21,816 nt of DNA, from assembly GCA_046050405.1 (NCBI GenBank), contig JBJOPY010000261.1, positions 1 to 21,816 of the forward strand, given 5' to 3'. Position 1 is the first letter of the stretch, and every line of letters begins with the position of its first letter. This DNA is from JADKCL01 sp046050405. Its GTDB lineage: Bacteria > Bacteroidota > Bacteroidia > J057 > JADKCL01. Shown here one piece after another: positions 9,171 through 17,655 of the stretch. The translations under genes and the position numbers were made by a program. The notes below the pieces were generated by a model. It saw nothing but the letters and a program-made list of their open reading frames with translations. It was not told the DNA's origin and ran no database searches.

Positions 9171-12100
9171 TCACCGCATGAGGTACATTTTGCCGTATCC
9201 GTTCTGGAAGAGCTCGGTGACGCCATCTTCCCTCAGCTTCATCGGTTTGCCGTTCAACCTTGCGACCACCTTGTAGATGTATACGCCGTTGGCGAGCAGA
9301 TCGCCGAACTCATCGCGTCCATCCCACGCGTAGTCGGAGACGGTGTACCCCACCTTCACATCATTGGTGGCATTCAAGTCGATGACCTTGACCAGCTTGC
9401 CACTGACCGTGAAAATATGGATCTCGAAGACCTCGGGCATCTCTGATCCGGTCAGGATGTACACGAAGCGTGTCGCACTCGAGAAGGGGTTGGGGTAGTT
9501 CAGGACATTGCTGAGTGCCACTTCGTTGATGACCTTGAAGTTGATTTCATACGCGACCCTTCCAGCAGCATTCCCCGCCTGGTCATAGCCCTGTACTCGC
9601 AGGGTGTAATCACCATCCTCCAGGTGTCCTGGCCTGAAATTCAGTTTTGCCTTGTTCTCCGGGAGATGGGCACTCTCCACCTGGATGCGGCTATCCCCGG
9701 AGATGAACACCCTGGGAAGGCTGGAGGGGTTGGGGTTTTTGGCTCCGAAATAAATCTCGAATGCGGTATCGTTCAAGGCCATGAACCTGTTTTCGTCGTT
9801 GATCTGCACACGGATCTCAGGGAGGGGTGAAACGATGTCGCCTTCCATCAGGTGCTTCCCGTCCACGGTCACGTCCAGGATCGGGTTGATCTTGTCGGGA
9901 ACCACCTTGAATGGATAGGTAAACAAATTGTTGAAATGATGCAGCTCCGGTTGATCGTTTTCCGGGTTGAGTTCGACGGAGAAGACCAGCTCCCCGGTCA
10001 TGCCTGGGAAGTTCGTGCTGAAGGTGTAGGCATGCACCATCGACTGCCCGGCTGCAAGCGGGGCGAAGCGCTTCCTGCCGACCTCCATGGTTCGACGGTC
10101 CGGCAACTGAACCTGATAGCGTACCAGAAGGCTGTCCATGTCAGTGCCTGAGATGTTTTGGACGAGGTATCGAACCGTTGCATTCTCGCCTTGGGTGACG
10201 GTGTCCAGGTCAAACTCCCAGAGGGAGACGGGGTTTATCAAGGCATCGGGGGCGGGATGGTAGGTCACATGCCAATGCTCCAGCTGCGGGGCAGTCAGGA
10301 ATGCGCTGTCCTTCAAGGCAGCCCGGAGCCTCAGGTAAGGGTACTTGCGGGGATTGATCCCCGTCAATGTGTAGCTGCCGGCCATGAGGTTTGGAAAATA
10401 TAGAGAGTCCTTGCTTCCGTCTCGGGACACATACAGCGACACCCTGGCATCCTCGTCAGGGAACGGATCCATGCTGCCCCAGTCCCAGGTCAGGTCTTTC
10501 CAGGAAATTGCCGGCCCGATGGTCGTCGAGGTGACACTGCCGGTGGCATAGTTGCTTTGCATCGTTTTCCGCAGGTCTGTATGCCAAGTTTGAGTCGACT
10601 CATCGAACACATTTGGCGTGGTCATGAGGATCCCCTGTCCCGGGAAACCCTTCCTCCCCAAAACGATGAGGGCGTTTCCAGGGGTGAAATTGTTGAGCAG
10701 GCCGGTGTCGCAGCCGATCATCGCAAAAGCGGCGCGGACGTGAGGCGGCCATTGAGCGACCCGGGGATCCTGTTCGCTGACCGCCAGGAAGTAATCGCCC
10801 TTTGCCAGGCTTGCGATGGAAGCAGCCACCGCGTTATGTCCGCCCGGCATGGGCGCATATGCCCAGTCACCATTGATGGTACCCGTGATCGCCGGCTTCA
10901 GGTCCTTTCCCCTGATGGGAGTGTACATGATGCCCGGCGGAGTGCTGGACAGATCCGAGGAATATGCTCCGTTGGCGAGCCGATAGACAGCGTGCCCGCC
11001 TGCGGAGGTATAGGCATGCAGGTCGGAGACCCATTGGTCGAAGGCCCACTGACGTTGCACCCTGTTCATCGTCACCCTCTCCACCGGGTCTGTATAGAAC
11101 TGCGGGGGCCTGGACTGCGCCCAGCCCTTTCGTTGGGCGATGTACTTGAAGGAGGCATTGGCCCACGTGTCCGGATAAGTGTCCGCCAGGCGAACCCTCC
11201 AGTAGTAAACCGTGCAGTCGGTCAGCTGAAACGGCACGGCCCATTCGCTGTACACTGCCGATCCTGCGATTTTCGGGGACGAAGCGTGCCTCGGGGAATT
11301 GAAGGTGGGCACTGTGTCGATTTCATAGAGGTAGTCGATGCTGCCCAGTCTCGACATGACATATGCCGATGCTGCCAGGGTAACGCCGGGAGAGTCAATG
11401 ACTGCAAAGTCATGGGGGGACAAGATCGCAGGCGTGTTCCCGGGGACGATGTAGGGATACTGCAGCCTGTTGTTGTCCTCCCTGTATTCCTCCAGGACAT
11501 TGGTGGAATCGGCGAAGATGTCAAACTGATTGAGGCCTGCCATCGCAGCGCCAGCCGCGTTGTAAAGCAGGACAGAGATGGTGTCCACCCTCTGGACAGG
11601 AGCAAGCTTGATGCTTGGATGGGCAATCCAGGTTCCGGATGGCAGCTGCTGCCGGATGCTCAGGAAGAAGGAGTCAGAAGTCACGAGTCCGTAGTTGTTC
11701 ACGACGATGTTCATGGTAACCGAACTGTCGGCGGCTGAGAAATTGCCAGGCGTGAAGAAGACTCCATCGTTCGAGATGGACAAATCTGGCTTCACAGGGT
11801 GGTAGATCCGGATCGAAGGATCCCCTTGGAGGTTCAATTGCTTTGCATGGTTCGTGATGCTCGGGTCATTCCAGGGACGCTGGAAATCCCGTAGAGACAG
11901 CCGCATGATCTCACCGATGGGCTTGCCAAAGGAGGAGTCGCACAAGTGCCGATGGAACGCATCCCCGAACTCTCCCAGCGGTGTCAAGAACCCCGCCGTG
12001 GAATTCGCGATGTAGCTGATGGAGCCACGCCCTTCGGCCAACACGAACCGCTCGCCAAAGCTCTTCTGGTCGCCGGTGAAGTCGCCGCCATAGCATCCAA

Positions 12101-14060
12101 AGGCAAGCATGGTAGGGTATTTGCCATGGTTCAAGTAGAGCGACGGCTCCTGGATGTCCACGTCGTAGATGTTGCTGGAGCTATGGCCAAAGAAGTGGAT
12201 GAGGCTCACTCCCGCATGGATGCGCCGCGTGGAGGACATCGAAGCGTTTGTGAGTTCCCCTGTGTTGAATTTCTGATGGTAGCTCCCATTTCCACCCATC
12301 GGAGGGGCATCCCAGAGGGGAATGTACCGCTTAAGGTAATAAAAAATTGCCTGCTGTTCGAGGGTGTCACTCCCCCCTCCCAGCAGGACGGCCTCTTTCA
12401 TCCAGGGCGCCCATGCAGTATGCTCGTATTCATTGATCTTGTCCAGATAAACCTGTCCATCCTGGTCGTCATACACATTGACGCGGCCTATGGCGGCCTG
12501 TGGAACAAGATTCGGCCGATAAGGATCATAGTCGGAGACGAAGTCGTAGTCATTGGCGGGATAACCATAGGTCGGAACCAGGTTGAGTGGACTGTCTCGC
12601 GTCCTGTATTGTCCCTTGCCCCATAGCAGGAAGAACTTCGGCTTGATGGCCCAGGCATCCATCGCGTACTTGCAAAACCGCTTGATGGCATAGGGGGTGA
12701 CTGTCCCGCTTCCGAACCCCTCATAGATTTCGTCTGTGTAGACGACTTTCGCTGTCTGGGGATTCACTGTGCAGGAGTCCCTGTAAACCTTGTAAGCGGT
12801 GGCGGAGGCTGCAAGGCTCCGGTCGGTGATGATCACGAACGAGGCTCCGGCACCAGGGTCGCTCAAGTCCCCAAAGCGTGGCACCTCCACGAGAGGCGTC
12901 CTGACCGCATCCTCACCTCCCACCCAGATGTCACGCTTGGCAGCACTTCCAGGTACGACGACGCGCATTGTATTGCCTGACCCTACACCACTGCATCGGA
13001 TATGGGTGGTGAGGTCGAGTGCAAGGGCACTGCTGGTGGTGCTTGTATTGGTAAATTGAAAATAGGCGTTCGTGCCCTTCTGCCAGTCGCTGATGAGGAT
13101 GGATGACTGTCCGTCCATGTTGAACAGGCGGTCATAGGTCATCTGGGTATAGATGATGTTGTTGTTGTCAATATTGCCGTTCTGGTCGCCAAGACCCTCG
13201 TAGTAAACCGACGTGGAGTTGTTCAGGGGGAATGGGTATGGCAATGTCCATGTGCGGATGTATATCCCCTGGATGGTGTCGAGGACCATCACATGGCCAT
13301 CGACGGTCGTCTTCTGAATGTGTTGCCAGCTGGATCTCCCATAGACACGCGACTCGAACTCTGAATTGGTCCCCACGTTTGCGGCGTACTTGGTCGGAAC
13401 CGAGACCATCCTCGGGGCATAGTGGGTGAACTCCTCCCCTACGTAGCCTTCCCCCGTGACATAGTAGGAGTTCAGGTTGTGAAACATGTCGTATTGGCTG
13501 CCGCCACCAACGTTCCAGGTGCAAGTCCATGGATTCCTTGGATGGTACTCCTGGTAGCTCCGATAGCGGAAATGGGGCTCAGGGGAATAATTGCCAAAAT
13601 CGAGATCGCTGAAGGTGTCGTAGCGCAGGCCGGGCTGTGGGCCCACCGTCAAGAAATATGCCGCCGTATCCGAGAACAGGCTCAGGTGCTTGTTCGGCTG
13701 CAGGCTGCCGTCATGGAGCCGGGTGACGGGGTCGCGGTACATGGCCGAGTCCACGCGTCCGTCATTTCTCAGCCCATAGAATTCGATGAAGTCAAGGTTG
13801 CCCGACACCGTTTTCACATACATGTACTGTTCACGCCCCCGGTAAAACAGTTGCAGGTTCGCGACCGACCCCGGCTGCACGGAGAAACCCACATTGGCCA
13901 GGGCGGCGGCATCCACTCGGTAAACCCCGTCTTCCCAAACCTTGACTTTGGCGTATGGCTGTGCCGGATGGTACCATCCATTGCCGTAGTCGAAGGCCTG
14001 ACCAAATCCTTGGATGAACCAACCGCTGAGTAAAACTATGGGCAGTAGCTTCTTGACCAT
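9171..14060 (-). CDS. porU2: PorU2-like C25 (gingipain-type) cysteine peptidase with T9SS sorting domain, copy A
   Basis: Protein of 1629 residues. A signal peptide is visible at 1-21 (MVKKLLPIVLLSGWFIQGFGQ). The C25 domain is about 405-750: GASFVIIT, LLWGKG, PANDYDF, AAIGRVNVYD, FGHS (His626) and AFGCYGG (Cys656). His and Cys are 30 residues apart, as in copy B. Then come a CARDB-like domain (about 758-868), an FN3-like domain (about 875-975, with VYYWRVRLAD), a segment resembling ILEI/PANDER (about 1005-1145), a second CARDB-like domain (about 1275-1390), an Ig-like domain (from 1396) and a T9SS type-A-like tail (1521-1629, YPNPF to GKMYLMR). The long form fits the PorU2-like group rather than classic PorU. 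The tail implies T9SS export, as in PorU itself, so sortase and cargo roles both remain possible. The gene follows the PorV/PorQ-like gene by 96 bases. A near-match to the -7 box (AAATTTTG) lies some 25 bases upstream, but it is most likely co-transcribed. Confidence 0.9.
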   Translation of the reverse strand: MVKKLLPIVLLSGWFIQGFGQAFDYGNGWYHPAQPYAKVKVWEDGVYRVDAAALANVGFSVQPGSVANLQLFYRGREQYMYVKTVSGNLDFIEFYGLRNDGRVDSAMYRDPVTRLHDGSLQPNKHLSLFSDTAAYFLTVGPQPGLRYDTFSDLDFGNYSPEPHFRYRSYQEYHPRNPWTCTWNVGGGSQYDMFHNLNSYYVTGEGYVGEEFTHYAPRMVSVPTKYAANVGTNSEFESRVYGRSSWQHIQKTTVDGHVMVLDTIQGIYIRTWTLPYPFPLNNSTSVYYEGLGDQNGNIDNNNIIYTQMTYDRLFNMDGQSSILISDWQKGTNAYFQFTNTSTTSSALALDLTTHIRCSGVGSGNTMRVVVPGSAAKRDIWVGGEDAVRTPLVEVPRFGDLSDPGAGASFVIITDRSLAASATAYKVYRDSCTVNPQTAKVVYTDEIYEGFGSGTVTPYAIKRFCKYAMDAWAIKPKFFLLWGKGQYRTRDSPLNLVPTYGYPANDYDFVSDYDPYRPNLVPQAAIGRVNVYDDQDGQVYLDKINEYEHTAWAPWMKEAVLLGGGSDTLEQQAIFYYLKRYIPLWDAPPMGGNGSYHQKFNTGELTNASMSSTRRIHAGVSLIHFFGHSSSNIYDVDIQEPSLYLNHGKYPTMLAFGCYGGDFTGDQKSFGERFVLAEGRGSISYIANSTAGFLTPLGEFGDAFHRHLCDSSFGKPIGEIMRLSLRDFQRPWNDPSITNHAKQLNLQGDPSIRIYHPVKPDLSISNDGVFFTPGNFSAADSSVTMNIVVNNYGLVTSDSFFLSIRQQLPSGTWIAHPSIKLAPVQRVDTISVLLYNAAGAAMAGLNQFDIFADSTNVLEEYREDNNRLQYPYIVPGNTPAILSPHDFAVIDSPGVTLAASAYVMSRLGSIDYLYEIDTVPTFNSPRHASSPKIAGSAVYSEWAVPFQLTDCTVYYWRVRLADTYPDTWANASFKYIAQRKGWAQSRPPQFYTDPVERVTMNRVQRQWAFDQWVSDLHAYTSAGGHAVYRLANGAYSSDLSSTPPGIMYTPIRGKDLKPAITGTINGDWAYAPMPGGHNAVAASIASLAKGDYFLAVSEQDPRVAQWPPHVRAAFAMIGCDTGLLNNFTPGNALIVLGRKGFPGQGILMTTPNVFDESTQTWHTDLRKTMQSNYATGSVTSTTIGPAISWKDLTWDWGSMDPFPDEDARVSLYVSRDGSKDSLYFPNLMAGSYTLTGINPRKYPYLRLRAALKDSAFLTAPQLEHWHVTYHPAPDALINPVSLWEFDLDTVTQGENATVRYLVQNISGTDMDSLLVRYQVQLPDRRTMEVGRKRFAPLAAGQSMVHAYTFSTNFPGMTGELVFSVELNPENDQPELHHFNNLFTYPFKVVPDKINPILDVTVDGKHLMEGDIVSPLPEIRVQINDENRFMALNDTAFEIYFGAKNPNPSSLPRVFISGDSRIQVESAHLPENKAKLNFRPGHLEDGDYTLRVQGYDQAGNAAGRVAYEINFKVINEVALSNVLNYPNPFSSATRFVYILTGSEMPEVFEIHIFTVSGKLVKVIDLNATNDVKVGYTVSDYAWDGRDEFGDLLANGVYIYKVVARLNGKPMKLREDGVTELFQNGYGKMYLMR

Positions 14061-14156
14061 GCGCTCATTCGAATCTGCTTCCCAAAATTTGCGATCTCCT
14101 CTTGCATATCGCCAAACTATCCGATCTTTCCATCAGCAGTCGGTAAGAAGACCTGG

Positions 14157-15239
14157 TCACTTGTCCTTGACGAAGCTGTACTTCAGCGAGAAGACGTGGG
14201 AGTACAGCGTCTGCGAAAACCTGCCGACATTGCTGAGGGCGTAGTCCACCGAGAAACTCTTGATCTTGAATCCCGCCCCCACGCAGGGGAAGACGGCGGG
14301 ATACGTCCCCCCGTCGAGGTCGGGGATTTTCTGGAGGTTCTTGAATCCACCCCGCAGGAAGGCGACCCCCTTGTAGCCCATTTCGACCCCCATGTGCGGA
14401 TCCAGGCTCACGCGCCCCATGTTCAGGGCGACGTTCCGCTTTCCGTCGAAATGCACATCGCCGTCCATCGCCAGCAGGATTTCCAGGGCGCGCCCCCGCA
14501 TGAGGGTGTATCCGCCGCCCACGCGCATCGAAGGCAGGGTGACCTCCAGGGAGTTCTCCGGGATCACGTTGCCGGTCTGGGCAAAGGCCTGCCCGAAGGT
14601 CTCGGTGTTGAAGGACCAAGCATTGAAGGTGCCTGTGGCGTCCGCCAGCATCAAGCCCAGCCGCAGGGGGCCCCTGTTCCATCGGGCGCCGAGATCGAAT
14701 CCGAACCCCCATGCGTTTGCAAACTTGCCGACGCTGCGGTTCACGACCTTGACGCTGGCGCCGACGTCCAGGCCACCCAACGCCTCGAAGCGCTGTGCCA
14801 CACTCAGCAAAACGCCAAGATCTGCCACCGAGAAGGACTGGACAGCACTGAAATCCACATTCCCGTTCGGATCCACCAGGTTCAATGTGTTCGGGATGTC
14901 GTCCACGCCAAGGCGGATCGCCGAGGCGCCGAACCGCCGGTTCTCTCCGACGGGCATGGTGAAACCGATGAAGTCGTACTTGGCGATCCCTGCGAAGTAC
15001 TCGCTGTGCATCAGCGCCACCTCTGGTGCCGCTGGTGCGGAGAGAAGCCCGCCAGGGTTCCAGTAGCCGGCCGTGGCGTCGTCGGCGATCCCTGACATGG
15101 CGTTTCCCATCGCCGCCGCACGGGCTCCCACCCCTATTTTCAGGAACTCATTGGAATATTTGCGCACGCCCTGCGCCAGCAGCGCAGCCGGTGCCATGAC
15201 CAGGAACAAGAGGACGAATCTCCGAATCGGATAGCGCAT
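14157..15239 (-). CDS. PorV/PorQ-family outer-membrane beta-barrel protein
   Basis: Protein of 360 residues with a signal peptide (residues 1-22 or 23, FVLLFLVMAPAALLAQ). The mature part opens with the family signature: YSNEFLKIGVGARAAAMG, then IADDATAGYWNPGGL. This family (UPF0164, FadL-like barrels) includes PorV, which shuttles T9SS cargo to the PorU sortase, and PorQ, part of the attachment complex. The remaining sequence alternates like beta strands and ends YSHVFSLKYSFVKDK. I cannot decide between PorV, PorQ or a third paralogue. Its position directly ahead of two PorU2-like genes argues for a carrier or scaffold that works with them. The start at 15239 is preferred over an upstream in-frame ATG because the signal peptide begins there and a -7 box ends six bases before it. 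Confidence 0.9.
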   Translation of the reverse strand: MRYPIRRFVLLFLVMAPAALLAQGVRKYSNEFLKIGVGARAAAMGNAMSGIADDATAGYWNPGGLLSAPAAPEVALMHSEYFAGIAKYDFIGFTMPVGENRRFGASAIRLGVDDIPNTLNLVDPNGNVDFSAVQSFSVADLGVLLSVAQRFEALGGLDVGASVKVVNRSVGKFANAWGFGFDLGARWNRGPLRLGLMLADATGTFNAWSFNTETFGQAFAQTGNVIPENSLEVTLPSMRVGGGYTLMRGRALEILLAMDGDVHFDGKRNVALNMGRVSLDPHMGVEMGYKGVAFLRGGFKNLQKIPDLDGGTYPAVFPCVGAGFKIKSFSVDYALSNVGRFSQTLYSHVFSLKYSFVKDK

Positions 15240-15245
15240 ATCTCC

Positions 15246-15253
15246 CAAAATTA
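15246..15253 (-). promoter_or_regulatory. -7 promoter box of the porV/Q-porU2-porU2 gene cluster
   Basis: On the minus strand TAATTTTG matches TAnnTTTG exactly, followed by GGAGAT and the ATG at 15239. The predicted leader is only two or three bases, so the GGAG could not serve as a normally spaced ribosome binding site. No -33 TTG is seen at the expected distance. This box probably serves all three downstream genes. Confidence 0.5.
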
Positions 15254-15463
15254 GTTCAAAATGTAAAAGTAATCGCATGCCGGCCGCTGGTCAAGGCAAA
15301 ATTTCATGGACTTGGCCGTACACAACCGGCTCCTGTGGCTGAAAACCTCTTTCTTCGCCCACGCCAGATGCGCACTGCCCCCAGGGTGTGGGAACCGCCC
15401 TGGACGGACCCTCATCGCGCCCAGCAGGGTGAAGATTCCGATGAATACCCCCAATGGAACAAG

Positions 15464-17392
15464 TTATACCAATTCCTCCAGCTCCTTCAACTCCTGCCGG
15501 AAGCCTCCGCTCAAGATCGGGAACCGGCACCAGGTCTTCGGATCCAGGTTCTCATCGTCCAGATGGAAGCTCGGGGCATAGCGCTCCCGCTTCCATTGAT
15601 TCCTGGCCCAGAGGGTGAAGAATTTATGGATGTAGCGCTTCAGGGATGCATCGGCGCATATCCCGCGCAGGGTTTTGAAAACTTCGACCGGGCTCTTGTA
15701 GTCGCGGATGCCACCCTTCTCGATTTTGTCAAGGATGGAGTAGGGCATGAGGTCGCTTTCATCGGTTTGGTCGTACTCTGCCGGGCGCAGCTCGGCGGTG
15801 GGGGCGAGCGTGTTCACATACCGGAGCCCTTCCAGCCCCAAGGTTTGCTGCGCCCAAATCAGCCACCCTCTCAGAAATGCCTTGTCAATGCCGCCCAAGG
15901 GTGCGAGTCCACCGCTCGTGTCGCCGTCCATGGTCGCATATCCGACCGCCGCCTCGCTGCGGTTGCTCGTGGTGAGGAGCAGGGCATTGTGGATGTTTGC
16001 GAGCATCCAGACGCCCGGTGATCGCAGGCGCGCCTGGATGTTTTGCAAGGTGATGTCGTCCGTCCGCCAGTCGAGTGGCCTTCCAATGCTGCCCTCTGCG
16101 AGCCTGGTGTACTCGTCATAGATTTTCTGCACATCCCAGACATGGAAGGTGGCCCCGAGGCTTCCGGCAAGCTCCCTAGCACTCGTCTCGGTGGCGTCCC
16201 CACTGTTGGCTGTGGCTTGATAGACGGTGGTCAGCAAGCGGGAGTTCAAGGTGTCGAGATCCCCGAGCTCCATGTAGCCCAGCCGTTTGCGGAAGCCTTC
16301 GTCCCCGAGTTCCATCCTCGCCATTCGGAGGGACTCCGACACCATGGCAACGCAGCAACTGCTGTCCGCACCGCCCGAAAGGGAGACGACAAAGCCACGG
16401 CTGCAGCTCTTGCGCATGTAGTCGAAGAGGCCGAGGGCCAGGGCCTTGTGAAACTCTTCCTCTTTGCTCAGGTGGGAGATCGGGCCTTCTGGCTCGGAAT
16501 AACCACCCTCCACCTCGGCGATCTCGCTGATGCCTGCGATGAGGTTCGCAGGGAGGATTGGCTCGAAATTGAAGGATTTCTTCTTTTGGCGGCGGATGGC
16601 TTCCACATCCAGCACGGCACTGACGACTTGATGGTTCCGGAATGAGAACCGCTCGTTGTGGGCGAGGATGTGTCCGCCCTGGGCGATCATGACATCGCCG
16701 TCGTAAATGATGCGTCCCGCTTCATTGCCGAGGAGGTTGCTGTAAATGTAGGCGCAGTAGAAGCCGCGGGTCGTCTCGGTCACCAGCTTTTCACGGATCT
16801 TGCTCTTGCCGAAGGCGAAGTGCGAGGCACTGGGATTCAAGATGATGTCCACGTTGTGGAGGTAGTGGTCCTGTGCAGGGCGCACACCGTTCCAGGCGTC
16901 CTCGCAGATTTCGAATCCGATGCGGATGCCGTCAATCTCGAAGACCACGTCACCAAACGGGTATTCCTCGCCGTCCAGCTCATAACCCGTCAAGAGGTCA
17001 TCGGGCCAGCGTTTGAACCAGCGCGGTTCATAGTGGACGCCATCGCCCGCGAGTGCTTGCTTGGCGGCAAATCCAAGGATTTCACGGTTCTGGATCAATG
17101 CGGAGACATTGTACAGGCAGTTTTCCAGCTCCATGGGAAGACCGACGGAGACGACGATGTTTTCGCATTCGGCAGCGATGCGACGCAGGGATCTCAAGCT
17201 GTTATCCAGCACATTTGAACTGAAAAAGGTGTCTTCGCATCCGTAGCCGCAAATCGACAGCTCTGGCAGGCAGAGAAGGGAAACCCCTTGGTTTCGGGCC
17301 TCACGAATGGCGGCGATGAGGTTCTGGAGGTTGCTCTCCCAGTCAAGGGGGGTCTGGTTCACGGCAGCCCCAGCTACACGGATGTATTTCAT
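15464..17392 (-). CDS. nadE: Glutamine-dependent NAD+ synthetase
   Basis: Protein of 642 residues that makes NAD+ from nicotinate adenine dinucleotide, ATP and glutamine. The N-terminal half is a nitrilase-type glutaminase with the Glu-Lys-Cys triad: Glu44 (CLPELSICGYG), Lys111 (AAKQALAGDG) and Cys163 (FEICEDAW). The C-terminal half is the synthetase: ATP loop SLSGGADSS at 337-345, LLTTSNRSEAAVGY around 472-485 and DGDTSGGLAPLG at 489-500. Length fits the fused two-domain enzyme. Start 17392 is chosen because MKYIRVAGAAVNQ opens the glutaminase fold and a purine-rich AAAGAAGGG lies seven bases upstream; an in-frame extension of 35 residues is unlike the family. Divergent from dnaG. Confidence 0.95.
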   Translation of the reverse strand: MKYIRVAGAAVNQTPLDWESNLQNLIAAIREARNQGVSLLCLPELSICGYGCEDTFFSSNVLDNSLRSLRRIAAECENIVVSVGLPMELENCLYNVSALIQNREILGFAAKQALAGDGVHYEPRWFKRWPDDLLTGYELDGEEYPFGDVVFEIDGIRIGFEICEDAWNGVRPAQDHYLHNVDIILNPSASHFAFGKSKIREKLVTETTRGFYCAYIYSNLLGNEAGRIIYDGDVMIAQGGHILAHNERFSFRNHQVVSAVLDVEAIRRQKKKSFNFEPILPANLIAGISEIAEVEGGYSEPEGPISHLSKEEEFHKALALGLFDYMRKSCSRGFVVSLSGGADSSCCVAMVSESLRMARMELGDEGFRKRLGYMELGDLDTLNSRLLTTVYQATANSGDATETSARELAGSLGATFHVWDVQKIYDEYTRLAEGSIGRPLDWRTDDITLQNIQARLRSPGVWMLANIHNALLLTTSNRSEAAVGYATMDGDTSGGLAPLGGIDKAFLRGWLIWAQQTLGLEGLRYVNTLAPTAELRPAEYDQTDESDLMPYSILDKIEKGGIRDYKSPVEVFKTLRGICADASLKRYIHKFFTLWARNQWKRERYAPSFHLDDENLDPKTWCRFPILSGGFRQELKELEELV

Positions 17393-17399
17393 GTGATTG

Positions 17400-17423
17400 C
17401 CCTTCTTTAGCGAGACAAAGGTA
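17400..17423 (-). promoter_or_regulatory. nadE promoter -7 box and ribosome binding site
   Basis: On the minus strand TACCTTTG at 17423-17416 matches TAnnTTTG. A CTG 19 bases further upstream may be a weak -33 element. Transcription would start near 17412, giving a leader of about 20 bases containing AAAGAAGGG (17408-17400), seven bases before the ATG. This differs from the other genes here, whose boxes nearly touch the start codon. Confidence 0.55.
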
Positions 17424-17639
17424 GTGCGAAATCTTCGCGTGGCAGATGGCGGCTGCGTGCAATACGCCAGGCGGGAGACCGATGAATTCATCCGCATTTG
17501 AACATGCCTTTACGGATCCAAGCCGCGACCATCCCCGTCTGCCACACTGCTGCGGATGGCTTCCTGCCCGGTGGGCAGCTTCCACCCCGGCTCGGGATCC
17601 AGGGGGCTGCCATCCGCCACGGTCTATCTGCGAACCCAT

Positions 17640-17647
17640 TATCTTTG
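17640..17647 (+). promoter_or_regulatory. -7 promoter box just ahead of dnaG
   Basis: TATCTTTG matches TAnnTTTG exactly and ends eight bases before the ATG at 17656. The predicted leader is only about five bases (about CCACA), too short for a Shine-Dalgarno contact. No -33 TTG at the expected spacing. Confidence 0.5.
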
Positions 17648-17655
17648 CACCCACA

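Noticed and set aside
14065..14712. Minus-strand open frame of 215 codons overlapping the PorV/PorQ-like gene in another frame.
   Set aside because: Same-strand frame shadow; the PorV/PorQ signature and signal peptide are in the other frame.
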